Positions 7,341 to 15,173 of a DNA stretch of 37,795 nucleotides are shown in pieces. The notes under the pieces were generated by a model. It was not told the DNA's origin. It searched no databases and saw only the letters and a list, made by a program, of their open reading frames with translations. Position 1 is the first letter of the stretch. The number at the start of each line of letters is the position of its first letter. This DNA comes from JAYFNU01 sp964458545. Its GTDB lineage: Bacteria; Bacillota; Clostridia; Oscillospirales; Ruminococcaceae. The translations under genes were made by a program, and so were the position numbers. The stretch spans positions 1 to 37,795 of the forward strand of contig CAYWJF010000011.1 of assembly GCA_964458545.1 (NCBI GenBank), in the 5' to 3' direction.

Positions 7341-8171
7341 TCAATATTTCGTGTCGGGCGCGAATTTCTCGAAAATAATAGCGTCCTCGGTTTTCTTTAG
7401 CTCTTCAAGCCGTTCCTCGTTGCGAACGGTCCACATTACGGTGAGCGCGCCAAGCTTTTGAACAAGACGAAGCGAGCGGTTAACGTCCTCCTCGTGGTAG
7501 GCGATAAAGTTCGGGCGCGCTAAAACGTTAGAGAGCTGTTTGTCTATAGCGAGCGCCGCGACTGTCGGAATGGACCGCTTCCAGCGCCGCCAGCCGTTAA
7601 CAAGCTGACCGCGTACAAGGTCGGGCGCGTTCTTTTTAAACCAGCGCACAACCATAGGGTGAAAGCTCTCGACGCAGTATACGCCGTGGTACTCACGAAG
7701 AAGCTTTAAAGTTGCTTCGCACACCTCGTAGTACCATTTGCAGTTGACGCCCTCCGCCTTTATTTCTACGATAAGCGGCTCGCGACCCGCGACGGTTTCA
7801 AGCACCTCGCTGAAAAGCGGAACGGTCTCGTCGCTATTAAAGAGCTTAATCTTTTTCGCCTCGTCGTAGCTTACCTCCCAGACCTTCTTATTTACGCCGC
7901 TTGAGCGTTTATAATCGTTGTCGTGGAAGACGATAAGCTTTTTGTCCGAGGTAAACTGAACGTCCAGCTCGCAGCCATAGCCCCTTTGCATAGCCGCTTC
8001 AAAGGCGGGCAGGGTGTTTTCTGGGCGAGCGGTTTCGTTATCGTAAAAGCCGCGGTGGGCGTAGTTTCTCTTCGCGAACGCGGAGCGCGCCGCCTTGCTT
8101 GCGGGAGCGGGATAAATCATAAAGAAATAGATAAGGATAAGAGCCGCGATAATAATTAAAGCAATAATCAT
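7341..8171 (-). CDS. Membrane-anchored glycerophosphodiester phosphodiesterase
   Basis: A 276-residue GDPD-family protein. An N-terminal membrane helix (residues 2-20) anchors a TIM-barrel domain. Key motifs are visible: HRG at 39-41, PENT at 50-53, metal ligands E68 and D70 in GCELDVQF, and catalytic HD at 83-84; later IVEIKAEG carries the further acidic ligand. The family hydrolyses glycerophosphodiesters, or lipoteichoic-acid-like polyglycerolphosphate, to glycerol-3-phosphate and an alcohol with a divalent metal. Whether the domain faces out or in is not certain. It follows the Nudix gene by 14 bases on the same strand, with its own GAGGTG ribosome site, so the two form an operon. Confidence 0.9.
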   Translation of the reverse strand: MIIALIIIAALILIYFFMIYPAPASKAARSAFAKRNYAHRGFYDNETARPENTLPAFEAAMQRGYGCELDVQFTSDKKLIVFHDNDYKRSSGVNKKVWEVSYDEAKKIKLFNSDETVPLFSEVLETVAGREPLIVEIKAEGVNCKWYYEVCEATLKLLREYHGVYCVESFHPMVVRWFKKNAPDLVRGQLVNGWRRWKRSIPTVAALAIDKQLSNVLARPNFIAYHEEDVNRSLRLVQKLGALTVMWTVRNEERLEELKKTEDAIIFEKFAPDTKY

Positions 8172-8185
8172 AATGCACCTCGTTA

Positions 8186-8719
8186 CTATTTTAGAAGTCT
8201 GTCCGCTAAAAGAACAAGCGATTGGGTTTTGCCGTCCGAGATTTCGCCCGACATCACACGCCTGACCGCCTCACTCAACGGAAGCTTGTAGCAGCTAAGA
8301 AATTCGTCCTCGTCGAGCTTCTGCTCGCCCGCGGTAAGACCCGTGGCAAGGTAGAGGTAAAGTATCTCGCTACAGTAACCGGGCGAGGGATAGCTTTCCG
8401 CTACGCGGACAAGGCTTTTTGCCGAAAAGCCCGTTTCCTCCTTAAGCTCGCGCGCGGCGGTAAGGTCGGGGTTCTCGCCTTTCTCAAGCTTTCCCGCGGG
8501 AAGCTCGGTTAAAGTCTTCATAAACGGGTAGCGGAACTGGTCAACGAGATAAATATTTCGTTCGTCGTCCACCGCCGCGATACAGACACCGCCATTGTGC
8601 ACCACCACCTCGCGAGAAGCAAGTCTTCCGTTGGGAAGCAGCGCCGTGTCGCGCTTCGCCGTAAAGACCCTTCCCTCAAACACTGTCTCGCTCGAGCGGG
8701 TTTTCTCCGAAAAATCCAT
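8186..8719 (-). CDS. Nudix hydrolase, ADP-ribose pyrophosphatase-like
   Basis: A 177-residue protein with a complete Nudix box at 76-98 (G76, E82, then RELKEETGF), preceded by TELPAGKLEKGE, the context typical of ADP-ribose pyrophosphatases. Upstream strands read VCIAAVDDERNIYLVDQFRYP, again ADPRase-like. The expected reaction is Mg-dependent hydrolysis of ADP-ribose to AMP and ribose-5-phosphate in the cytoplasm. The length is normal. A GAGGTG ribosome site precedes the ATG. It heads a two-gene operon with the glycerophosphodiesterase. Substrate preference within the Nudix family cannot be fixed by sequence alone. Confidence 0.88.
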   Translation of the reverse strand: MDFSEKTRSSETVFEGRVFTAKRDTALLPNGRLASREVVVHNGGVCIAAVDDERNIYLVDQFRYPFMKTLTELPAGKLEKGENPDLTAARELKEETGFSAKSLVRVAESYPSPGYCSEILYLYLATGLTAGEQKLDEDEFLSCYKLPLSEAVRRVMSGEISDGKTQSLVLLADRLLK

Positions 8720-8744
8720 AAAAGCACCTCGATTTTATAGGGCA

Positions 8745-8773
8745 AGTATACCACAATTCGAATGATTGTTGAA
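8745..8773 (-). promoter_or_regulatory. Candidate promoter of the Nudix-GDPD operon
   Basis: Minus strand: -35 TTCAAC (8768-8773), 17-bp spacing, extended -10 TGGTATACT (hexamer 8745-8750), about 25 bases upstream of the Nudix ATG. Confidence 0.55.
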
Positions 8774-8814
8774 TACGCTCCATATAAATTAAGAAAGGAA
8801 ATAGGAGGAAGCGT

Positions 8815-9723
8815 ATGACGAGCATTTACGAAAACCCCGAGCGTGCGGGCGAGGCGGAGATAAACGAGCGTATCATCGCGATACAGAAGCGCTACCCTTT
8901 CGTGAAAATAGTACAGGCGGGGCGCTCAGTCTGTGAAAGACCAATCTACGCGCTGACGATAGGCGCAATGAACGCGCCCGCGATATTTGTGGGCGGAACG
9001 CACGGAATGGAATGGGCGTCGGTGCTGACAACTTTGCGCTTGTGCGAGGATATGGCGACGCTCTATTCAAAGCGCGGCGCGTATTTATATGGAATAACCG
9101 TCTCGGAGGCGCTTTTACATAGAGGGGTCGTTTTTTTGCCGCTGCTCAATCCCGATGGGTACGAGCTAAGGCGGCGCGGACGGGCGGCTCTCGCCGCCCG
9201 CGCGCGTACGCTCTCGCGCTTCCCCGACAGCGACTTCCCCTACTGGCAGAGTAACGCGCGAGGCGTTGACCTTAATCGGAACTTCGGCGCCTCCTTCTGG
9301 GAAGCGCGCCGCGCCGCCGCGGAATACGGGGTAGTGCGCCCCTCGCCTACCCGCTACGGAGGACCGTTCCCCTTTAGCGAGCCCGAAAACCGAGCAGTAA
9401 AAAAGCTTATTGCCATGACGCGCCCGCGCGCCCTCTTTTCGCTGCATTCGCAGGGCGAAGAGATTTACTGGCGGTACGGCGCGAATATGCCGAAGGAGAG
9501 CGAGTACATAGCAAAGACACTCGCGGCGCTCACGGGCTACAAGCTCTGCGAGCCCGTCGCCGTCGCCCTCGGCGCGGGACTAAAGGACTGGTTTATTAAG
9601 AAGTACAACCGCCCGGGGTTTACGATAGAGCTTGGTCGCGGCACAAACCCACTGCCCTACTCGGATTTTGAGAATATCTACGCGAAAGTTAAGCGTGCGC
9701 TTCTTGTAGCGGCAATAATGTAA
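8815..9723 (+). CDS. M14 family zinc carboxypeptidase
   Basis: A 302-residue single-domain metallocarboxypeptidase. Zinc ligands are visible as H63 and E66 in GGTHGMEW and H211 in SLHSQG; the catalytic Glu is E272 in FTIELGRG; the substrate-binding segment VDLNRNF is at 151-157. There is no signal peptide, so it should act in the cytoplasm. Bacterial enzymes of this type often cut gamma-D-glutamyl-diaminopimelate bonds of wall peptides, in recycling or spore-wall work. A strong AGGAGG site lies about 6 bases before the ATG. It is transcribed divergently from the Nudix operon and is followed by a long repeat-rich non-coding stretch. Confidence 0.88.
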   Translation: MTSIYENPERAGEAEINERIIAIQKRYPFVKIVQAGRSVCERPIYALTIGAMNAPAIFVGGTHGMEWASVLTTLRLCEDMATLYSKRGAYLYGITVSEALLHRGVVFLPLLNPDGYELRRRGRAALAARARTLSRFPDSDFPYWQSNARGVDLNRNFGASFWEARRAAAEYGVVRPSPTRYGGPFPFSEPENRAVKKLIAMTRPRALFSLHSQGEEIYWRYGANMPKESEYIAKTLAALTGYKLCEPVAVALGAGLKDWFIKKYNRPGFTIELGRGTNPLPYSDFENIYAKVKRALLVAAIM

Positions 9724-9739
9724 AAAGAAAAAAGGGAAG

Positions 9740-9784
9740 TTACAGAAAGACAAGCAAATGTAAAGCGGAAGACTCGCTTCCGCT
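9740..9784 (+). repeat. 45-bp direct repeat, copy 1, with hairpin
   Basis: This copy and 9893-9937 match at 43 of 45 positions. Its 3' half holds an 8-bp stem (9764-9771 with 9777-9784, loop ACTCG). It lies just after the M14 peptidase gene. Confidence 0.85.
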
Positions 9785-9842
9785 CGGCTCGTTTTGAGCC
9801 GCAACGGTCTGCTTTGTTCCGTAACGCAGACCGCGTTTTATT
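9785..9842 (+). terminator. Hairpins between the repeats, one terminator-like
   Basis: Two stems follow repeat copy 1: CGGCTC/GAGCCG (9785-9790 with 9796-9801) and CGGTCTGC/GCAGACCG (9805-9812 with 9826-9833). The second is followed by CGTTTTATT and may end the M14 transcript. Confidence 0.45.
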
Positions 9843-9892
9843 AAAGACAGAGAGGGGTGCGCCCCTCTCCGACACCTCTCCCGTAGGGGGAT

Positions 9893-9940
9893 TTACAGAA
9901 AGATAAGCATATGTAAAGCGGAAGACTCGCTTCCGCTTTA
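9893..9940 (+). repeat. 45-bp direct repeat, copy 2, with longer hairpin
   Basis: Second copy of the repeat (9893-9937). Here the stem extends to 11 bp (9914-9924 with 9930-9940, loop ACTCG). Between the copies lies a further G/C-rich hairpin, AGAGGGG/CCCCTCT (9851-9857 with 9862-9868). The whole stretch 9724-10089 has no convincing gene. Confidence 0.85.
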
Positions 9941-10046
9941 CCGAAAAGAAGAAAAAGAACAAAGAGCGATTCAATAAAGAAAAGCAACATTCTGTATCTT
10001 CGTCGGAAAGTGTAAACAAATCTTCCGTGGTAATAGTATATGCAGA

Positions 10047-10086
10047 CCGCCGCCGCGTAATTCCTACGCGGCGGCGGAAACTTTTT
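10047..10086 (+). terminator. Strong GC-rich hairpin with T-tract
   Basis: A perfect 13-bp stem (10047-10059 with 10065-10077, loop ATTCC) followed on the + strand by AAACTTTTT. It would stop rightward transcription before pncB and may also protect the pncB 3' end, although the minus side lacks a T-run. Confidence 0.7.
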
Positions 10087-10089
10087 CCT

Positions 10090-11517
10090 CTATTCGTTTC
10101 TGTTAAGAAGGTCGTGCTTTATGTTCCAAAGCTTCATTGAAAGGTCAACATAGTAGTTATGTGGGTTCTCGAAACGCTTAACCTCGTCCCAAAGGGTGTC
10201 AAGCTGGGCGGCGCAGTAGTCGCGTATCTCCTTTACGCTCGGCTCGTTGTAAACAAGCTCGCCTTGCTTAAAGATAGGCACAAGCAGCTCTTTTGCCGTA
10301 AAGTCGGTGACCGTCTTCTTCTTCCATGTGTATACGGGGTCGAAGAGGATAAGCGGCTTAGTGGTATCCAATACCTCGTCGTGGACGCAGATATAGTCCG
10401 CTATCGCCTTGCCCGTCGAGTTTTCGTAAAGACGGTAGACCTTCTTGAAGTGGGGCGTTGTTATCTTCTGTACGTTCTCGCTTATCTTTATCTTCGGTAT
10501 AATGTTGCCTTTGTCGTCCTCGACGGCAACAAGCTTGTAAACGCCGCCGAAAACGGGGTCGCTCTTCGCGGTTATCAGCCGCTCGCCCACGCCGAAGGAA
10601 TCTACGGCACCCTTCTGGTTTATTACGTCGCGGATAATGTTTTCGTCCAGCGAGTTGCTCGCGACTATCTTGCAGTCGGTAAGCCCCGCGTCGTCCAGCA
10701 TCCTTCTTGCCCGTTGTGAAAGGTAGGCGATATCGCCAGAATCTATGCGGATGCTGCATTTTGTAATGCCGAGCTCCTTGAAAACGCGAATAGCGTTCGG
10801 CACGCCGCTTTTAAGCACGTTGTAGGTGTCCACAAGGAGCGAGGCGTTGCCGGGATATATTTCGCAGAAGGTTTTAAAGGCGGTGTATTCGTCGTCGAAA
10901 AGCTGTATCCACGAGTGCGCCATAGTGCCAAGCGCAGGGATATCGTAGAACTTGTCGGTGAGGGTGCAGGAGGTACCCGCGCAGCCCGCTATATACGCCG
11001 CGCGCGCTCCATAAAAGGCGGCGTCGGAATTCTGGGCGCGGCGTGCGCCGAACTCCATTATCGCGCGTCCCTCGGCGGCGCGTACAATGCGGCTTGCCTT
11101 GGTCGCTATAAGAGACTGGTGGTTAAGACAGAGAAGCACGAAGGTTTCGGCTATCTGCGCTTGTTCAGCGTCGGCGCGAACGGTCAGTATCGGCTCGCCC
11201 GGGAAGATAGGCGTGCCCTCGGGCATAGCCCATACGTCGCCCTCAAAGCGAAAGCTCTCAAGGCTTTTCAGCCACTCCTCGCTAAAGGCGTTCTTTGAGC
11301 GCAGATACGCGATATCGTCCTCGTCAAAGCGCAGGTTCTTAATGTAATCTATTACCTGCGTGAGCCCCGCCGCAATCGCGAAACCTCCGTTATCGGGAAC
11401 GGTGCGGAAGAAGACGTCGAAGTAGACCTTCCTTTTGCCGTAGCCCGAAAGGTGGTAGCCGTTAGCCATGGTATATTCGTAGTAATCGCAAAGAAGAGTA
11501 AGGTTGTTTTTATCCAT
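10090..11517 (-). CDS. pncB: Nicotinate phosphoribosyltransferase
   Basis: A 475-residue enzyme of the NAPRTase family, of normal length. It begins with the family N-terminus (LTLLCDYYEYTMANGY), has MEFGARRAQ near residue 154, GTMAHSW at 198-203 with the phosphorylatable His at about H201, and IRIDSGDIAYLS of the phosphoribosyl site. It makes nicotinate mononucleotide from nicotinate and PRPP with ATP use, the first step of NAD salvage (Preiss-Handler) in the cytoplasm. It is a single-gene unit with its own promoter; no pncA or nadE lies next to it in this window. Confidence 0.95.
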   Translation of the reverse strand: MDKNNLTLLCDYYEYTMANGYHLSGYGKRKVYFDVFFRTVPDNGGFAIAAGLTQVIDYIKNLRFDEDDIAYLRSKNAFSEEWLKSLESFRFEGDVWAMPEGTPIFPGEPILTVRADAEQAQIAETFVLLCLNHQSLIATKASRIVRAAEGRAIMEFGARRAQNSDAAFYGARAAYIAGCAGTSCTLTDKFYDIPALGTMAHSWIQLFDDEYTAFKTFCEIYPGNASLLVDTYNVLKSGVPNAIRVFKELGITKCSIRIDSGDIAYLSQRARRMLDDAGLTDCKIVASNSLDENIIRDVINQKGAVDSFGVGERLITAKSDPVFGGVYKLVAVEDDKGNIIPKIKISENVQKITTPHFKKVYRLYENSTGKAIADYICVHDEVLDTTKPLILFDPVYTWKKKTVTDFTAKELLVPIFKQGELVYNEPSVKEIRDYCAAQLDTLWDEVKRFENPHNYYVDLSMKLWNIKHDLLNRNE

Positions 11518-11554
11518 TACAAATACCTTCTGAAAAATGTTATTTTGTGCCTAT

Positions 11555-11583
11555 ATTATCACACAAAGCCGATTAATATGCAA
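11555..11583 (-). promoter_or_regulatory. Candidate promoter of pncB
   Basis: Minus strand: -35 TTGCAT (11578-11583), 17-bp spacing and extended -10 TGTGATAAT (hexamer 11555-11560), about 40 bases before the pncB ATG. Confidence 0.5.
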
Positions 11584-11815
11584 ATAATTGAATGCAAAAC
11601 GCAACAAATCTGCTAAAGAAGCAAGCGCCGCGCTTGCCCAAATAAGGGTATTATAGTCACCGATAGCGGCGCAAAATAGAAGCAAATCAAAAAGTAAATG
11701 CTATATTTAAGCAATAAAGTATTACCTATTTAATATGTACTTCGTGAAAAAAGTATGTTAAAATAATAAAAATGACGCTTTTGAAGAGCGTCTTAATTAA
11801 CGACGGTGACGACTT
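11584..11815 (+). promoter_or_regulatory. Leader region of the V-ATPase operon
   Basis: No gene is seen in this AT-rich stretch. It holds an extended -10 candidate TGCTATATT (hexamer 11702-11707) without a good -35, another AT-rich -10-like site near 11754-11763, a 7-bp hairpin GCAAGCG/CGCTTGC (11621-11627 with 11631-11637) and a 6-bp hairpin GACGCT/AGCGTC (11774-11779 with 11787-11792) shortly before the first gene. The operon promoter must lie here, but I cannot fix it. Confidence 0.4.
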
Positions 11816-12124
11816 ATGAATATTCTTGAAAAAATTAAAGACGCGGAGCTGACGGCGGCTAAGGTAAAGAGCGACGCCGTTTCTAAAGCCCGCGCGAAGG
11901 CGCGCGAAACGGCGCTTGACGCGGAGAAGGCGGCGAAAGAAATTACCGACAAGGCGGACAAAAACGCCGAAGCCTCTCGTGACGCGGCAAAAAAGAAGGC
12001 TGCGGATATGGCGGCTGAATTCATAGCCGAAGAGGGCGAAAAGGACAAGGCGTTTATTTCCGACGCGAACAAAAACTACGATAAGGCTGTTAAGTTTATT
12101 GTCGGTGAGGTGCAGAAGCTATGA
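11816..12124 (+). CDS. ntpF: V-type ATPase peripheral-stalk subunit G (NtpF/AtpH-like)
   Basis: A 102-residue, Ala/Lys/Glu-rich protein predicted to be one long alpha helix (KIKDAELTAAKVKSDAVSKA and similar heptads through residue 85). First position in the operon, right before subunit I, matches ntpF of Enterococcus hirae. The subunit pairs with subunit E to form the peripheral stalk that holds the A3B3 head to subunit I. Sequence alone is low-complexity, so the assignment rests mainly on gene order and helix pattern. Its TGA overlaps the ATG of the next gene. Confidence 0.8.
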   Translation: MNILEKIKDAELTAAKVKSDAVSKARAKARETALDAEKAAKEITDKADKNAEASRDAAKKKAADMAAEFIAEEGEKDKAFISDANKNYDKAVKFIVGEVQKL

Positions 12125-13998
12125 TTGTTCCTATGAAAAAGGCAACAATTTACGCTCTTAGACGCAACCGCGGCGAGATACTCGCTTGCCTGCAAAAGGC
12201 TTCAATAATGATGATTCGCGAAAGCGACGGTACGGTTAAGGACGAAGCGCTCGACAGGGTTCAGTCCTCGCTCGCGGACGCGAAGGAATCACTCGGCTTT
12301 GTGAACAAGTACCGTGGCAAGAAGGGAATGTTCGGCGACACGCCGAAGGCGACCTTCGAAGAGCTTACGGCGGACAAGGAGAAGGAAGAGGAGCTTTGCG
12401 AAGAGGCGCGGCAGATTAAAAACGAGATGGCTCGCGTTGAAAGCGACATTTCGGTACTAAAAAGCCGAGTGGAGCAGTTAGCCCCTTGGCTTCCGCTAAA
12501 GATAGCGATAAGCGAGCTTCGCGATACGAAGACCTCGCGCGTAAGAACGGGCTATATTCCCTTTCAGACAACCACCGCTTTTACCGACGGCATAGAGGAG
12601 ATAGGCGCTTATACCGAGCTTCTCGGTACGTCGGCGGGAACGAACGCCGTACTTGTGGTTTACCATAAAAGCGACGAGGAGCAGATTGTAGCGCTTGAAA
12701 AGTCGCTTGGCTTTATTGAAGCGGCGCCACCCTCCGAAAAGGGAACGGCGGCGGACGAGGCGGCGCGGCTTGAAAAGGAGATAGCGGCGCAGAAGGAGAA
12801 GCTAACTAAGCTTTCCGAGGACGCGAAGGCGCTAAGTGATAACGCTGAGTCGTTGGAGCTGCTTTACGACAAACTCGGTACCGACGCGGAAAGACTCGCG
12901 ACCCCCTACGGTCAGACTGAAGCGACCTTCTTCATTCAAGGCTGGTTGGAGGAGGACCGCGAGAAGGAGCTTGACGAGATACTCAAGGGCGCGGGCGTTG
13001 TATATGAGCTTCAGCTCGAGGAGCCCGAAAAGGACGAAAAAGCGCCGACACAGACGAAGAACAAGCGGCTTGTTACCCCGTTTGAAACGCTTACGGATAT
13101 GTACAGCCGCCCGAATCCGCTTGAGGGGGTTGACCCCACGCCCGTAATGGCGCCGTGGTACTGGCTAATCTTCGGTATGATGATGGCAGACGCGGGCTAC
13201 GGTGTGGTAATGGCTTTACTCTTCTTTGCGTTCCTAAAGCTTAAGAAGCCGAAGGGTGAGTTCGGAAAGCTTGTTAGGGTGCTTATGTACGCGAGCGTTA
13301 CGACGGCCTTCTGGGGTGTAATGTTCGGCAGCTACTTCGGCGCGGAATGGTTTAAGCCGATACTGTTCACCCCGCTTTACAACCCGATACCGATGATGAT
13401 AATGTGCTTCGTTATTGGCGCGGTGCATATCTTCGTAGGGCTTGTGATGAACGCGATAAAACAGTTTAGGGCGGGCGACGTGGTCGGAGGTATCTTCGAC
13501 AACATAAGCTGGATAGTGCTTATAACGGGCGCGGGGCTTCTGTTCCTTCCCGCCACGGCGACAATCGGCAAAGTTATGGCGATTGTCGGAGCCGCGATGA
13601 TTGTGCTTATGAGTAAGCGCGATACTTGGAACCCATTAAAACGCTTAAGCGGCGGACTGCTTTCGCTTTATAACGTAACAGGCTATGTCAGCGATATACT
13701 TTCCTATTCGCGAATACTCGCGCTAATGATGTCCTCGGCGGTGGTCGCGATGGTTATGAATATGCTTGCGGGAATGGTGCAGTCCACCTCCTCGCCTGTT
13801 ATGACGGTGATAACCTTTATCCCGTCGCTTGCGATATACATTGTAGGTCACGTTTTCAACCTCGCGATGGGTCTGCTTTCCGCTTACGTCCACGCGAGCC
13901 GCCTACAGTATATAGAGTTCTACGGTAAGTTCTACGAGGGCGGCGGTTATCAGTTTAAGCCGCTTTCGGTTAACGCGAAATACACGGAAATAAAATAA
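12121..13998 (+). CDS. ntpI: V-type ATPase subunit I (a-subunit homologue)
   Basis: A 625-residue protein: a cytoplasmic N-terminal half with coiled coils (to about 330), then a membrane half with about seven to eight helices. Both channel arginines are present: R531 in SYSRILAL, matching yeast a-subunit R735, and R594 in HASRLQYIEFYGKF, matching R799. The C-terminal motif KFYEGGGYQF is standard. It forms the stator half-channels for ions against the K ring. The start at 12121 overlaps the previous stop (ATGA); the second Met at codon 5 is an alternative. Confidence 0.93.
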   Translation: MIVPMKKATIYALRRNRGEILACLQKASIMMIRESDGTVKDEALDRVQSSLADAKESLGFVNKYRGKKGMFGDTPKATFEELTADKEKEEELCEEARQIKNEMARVESDISVLKSRVEQLAPWLPLKIAISELRDTKTSRVRTGYIPFQTTTAFTDGIEEIGAYTELLGTSAGTNAVLVVYHKSDEEQIVALEKSLGFIEAAPPSEKGTAADEAARLEKEIAAQKEKLTKLSEDAKALSDNAESLELLYDKLGTDAERLATPYGQTEATFFIQGWLEEDREKELDEILKGAGVVYELQLEEPEKDEKAPTQTKNKRLVTPFETLTDMYSRPNPLEGVDPTPVMAPWYWLIFGMMMADAGYGVVMALLFFAFLKLKKPKGEFGKLVRVLMYASVTTAFWGVMFGSYFGAEWFKPILFTPLYNPIPMMIMCFVIGAVHIFVGLVMNAIKQFRAGDVVGGIFDNISWIVLITGAGLLFLPATATIGKVMAIVGAAMIVLMSKRDTWNPLKRLSGGLLSLYNVTGYVSDILSYSRILALMMSSAVVAMVMNMLAGMVQSTSSPVMTVITFIPSLAIYIVGHVFNLAMGLLSAYVHASRLQYIEFYGKFYEGGGYQFKPLSVNAKYTEIK

Positions 13999-14026
13999 TT
14001 AATAAACTCTTTGGAGGTAAAACAGA

Positions 14027-14506
14027 ATGTTCTCAGAAGGTATTGTTCTTGCAGTTCTCGGCGCGGCGATAGCCGCTATTCTCTGCGGTATAGGCTCCGC
14101 ATACGGCGTTAGCGTCGCTGGACGCGCGGCGGCGGGCGTTGTCGCTGAAAACCCCGAGCTTTTCGGTAAGCTCCTTGTTATCCAAGCGCTCCCCGGCACA
14201 CAGGGCATCTACGGCTTCCTTACCGCGGTTATGGTAATGATTAAAACAGGTATCCTCGGCGGCGGAGCGGCAGACCTTACCGTTGCGCAGGGCTGGGAAT
14301 TCTTCGCGGCTTGTCTGCCCATCGCGGTAGCGGGTCTTTTCTCGGCGATATATCAGGGCAAGGTCGCTGTTTCCGCCATTCATATGACGGCGAAGCAGCC
14401 CGACGCTTCCGCTCGCGGCATTACAATGACCGCGCTTGTTGAAACTTACGCCATTCTTGCTCTTCTTGTTTCTATTCTTATGATTCTTATCGGTATACAG
14501 GTCTAA
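14027..14506 (+). CDS. ntpK: V-type ATPase proteolipid subunit K, Na+-type
   Basis: A 159-residue protein with four membrane helices in two related hairpins, the size of E. hirae NtpK (duplicated c-subunit). The second hairpin carries the ion-binding E139 in ALVETYAIL; the first has Gln instead of the acid. The Na+-coordinating set known from the E. hirae rotor ring (Leu61, Thr64, Gln65, Gln110, Glu139) is matched here by L55, T58 and Q59 in LPGTQG, Q110 in FSAIYQGKV and E139. It forms the rotating ring in the membrane. A GGAGG site lies about 9 bases before the ATG. Confidence 0.93.
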   Translation: MFSEGIVLAVLGAAIAAILCGIGSAYGVSVAGRAAAGVVAENPELFGKLLVIQALPGTQGIYGFLTAVMVMIKTGILGGGAADLTVAQGWEFFAACLPIAVAGLFSAIYQGKVAVSAIHMTAKQPDASARGITMTALVETYAILALLVSILMILIGIQV

Positions 14507-14550
14507 GCGGCGAATATCCTAAAATTATTCTCGAAAGGAAGGGATACCCG

Positions 14551-15171
14551 TTGGCTGAAACCAAAATCATCGACGCAATAATCGGCGACGCGAAAGCGGA
14601 AGCCGAGGAGATACTATCGAGCGCGGGCGAGGAAGCGAAAAAGACGGTTGAGTGCGCTAAGGAAGCGGCTCAGCAGCGCGCTTCCAAAATCGCCGACGCC
14701 GCAAAGGCGGAGGGCGAGGAGATTGTTCGCCGCGCCATGCTTGTAGCGAAGCTTGAAGCGCGCAAAAACTCGCTCGCTTCGCGACGCGAGTTGCTCGAAA
14801 AAGCGTTCGAGGACGCTTTTTCGGAGCTGAGCCGCCTTGAGGGGCAGCAGTACGCCGAGCTTATCGCAAGGCTTGTGGTAAACGCGGCGGAAACAGGCAC
14901 CGAAACGGTTGTAACGCCTGAGGATACCTATGAGCGGTACACGAAGCCTTATATAGGCGGAAAGACTATGCTCGAATACCTCAACGCCGCGCTTGAAAAG
15001 GCGGGCAAAAAGGGTGCGCTAAAGCTCGGAAAGCCCGCGAAGATAGCGGGCGGCGTAACCCTCGTCGGCGAAATAGCGGACATAGGCTGTTCCTTCGGTT
15101 CGCTTATTGCCGCTTTTAGGGAAGAACACGAAACCGAAGTGTCAAAGCTTCTCTTTGGCTCGGAGGAATAG
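14551..15171 (+). CDS. ntpE: V-type ATPase peripheral-stalk subunit E
   Basis: A 206-residue protein with a helical, Ala/Glu/Lys-rich N-terminal half (to about 110) and a small alpha/beta C-terminal domain ending IAGGVTLVGEIADIGCSFGSLIAAFREE, as in subunit E (VatE). It pairs with the G subunit to make the stator stalk. The start is a TTG at 14551, with AAAGGAAGGG about 8 bases upstream; no ATG fits the conserved N-terminus (AETKIIDAIIGDAKAEA). Two bases separate its stop from subunit C. Confidence 0.9.
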   Translation: MAETKIIDAIIGDAKAEAEEILSSAGEEAKKTVECAKEAAQQRASKIADAAKAEGEEIVRRAMLVAKLEARKNSLASRRELLEKAFEDAFSELSRLEGQQYAELIARLVVNAAETGTETVVTPEDTYERYTKPYIGGKTMLEYLNAALEKAGKKGALKLGKPAKIAGGVTLVGEIADIGCSFGSLIAAFREEHETEVSKLLFGSEE

Positions 15172-15173
15172 CT

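Noticed and set aside
9740..9940. CRISPR array
   Set aside because: Only two copies, 108 bases between them, with hairpins in the spacer; this is an intergenic repeat.
9678..10019. A 113-codon minus-strand frame with an internal repeated RKRVFRFT segment
   Set aside because: The peptide repeat is just the translated 45-bp DNA repeat; it overlaps the end of the M14 gene and has no family features.
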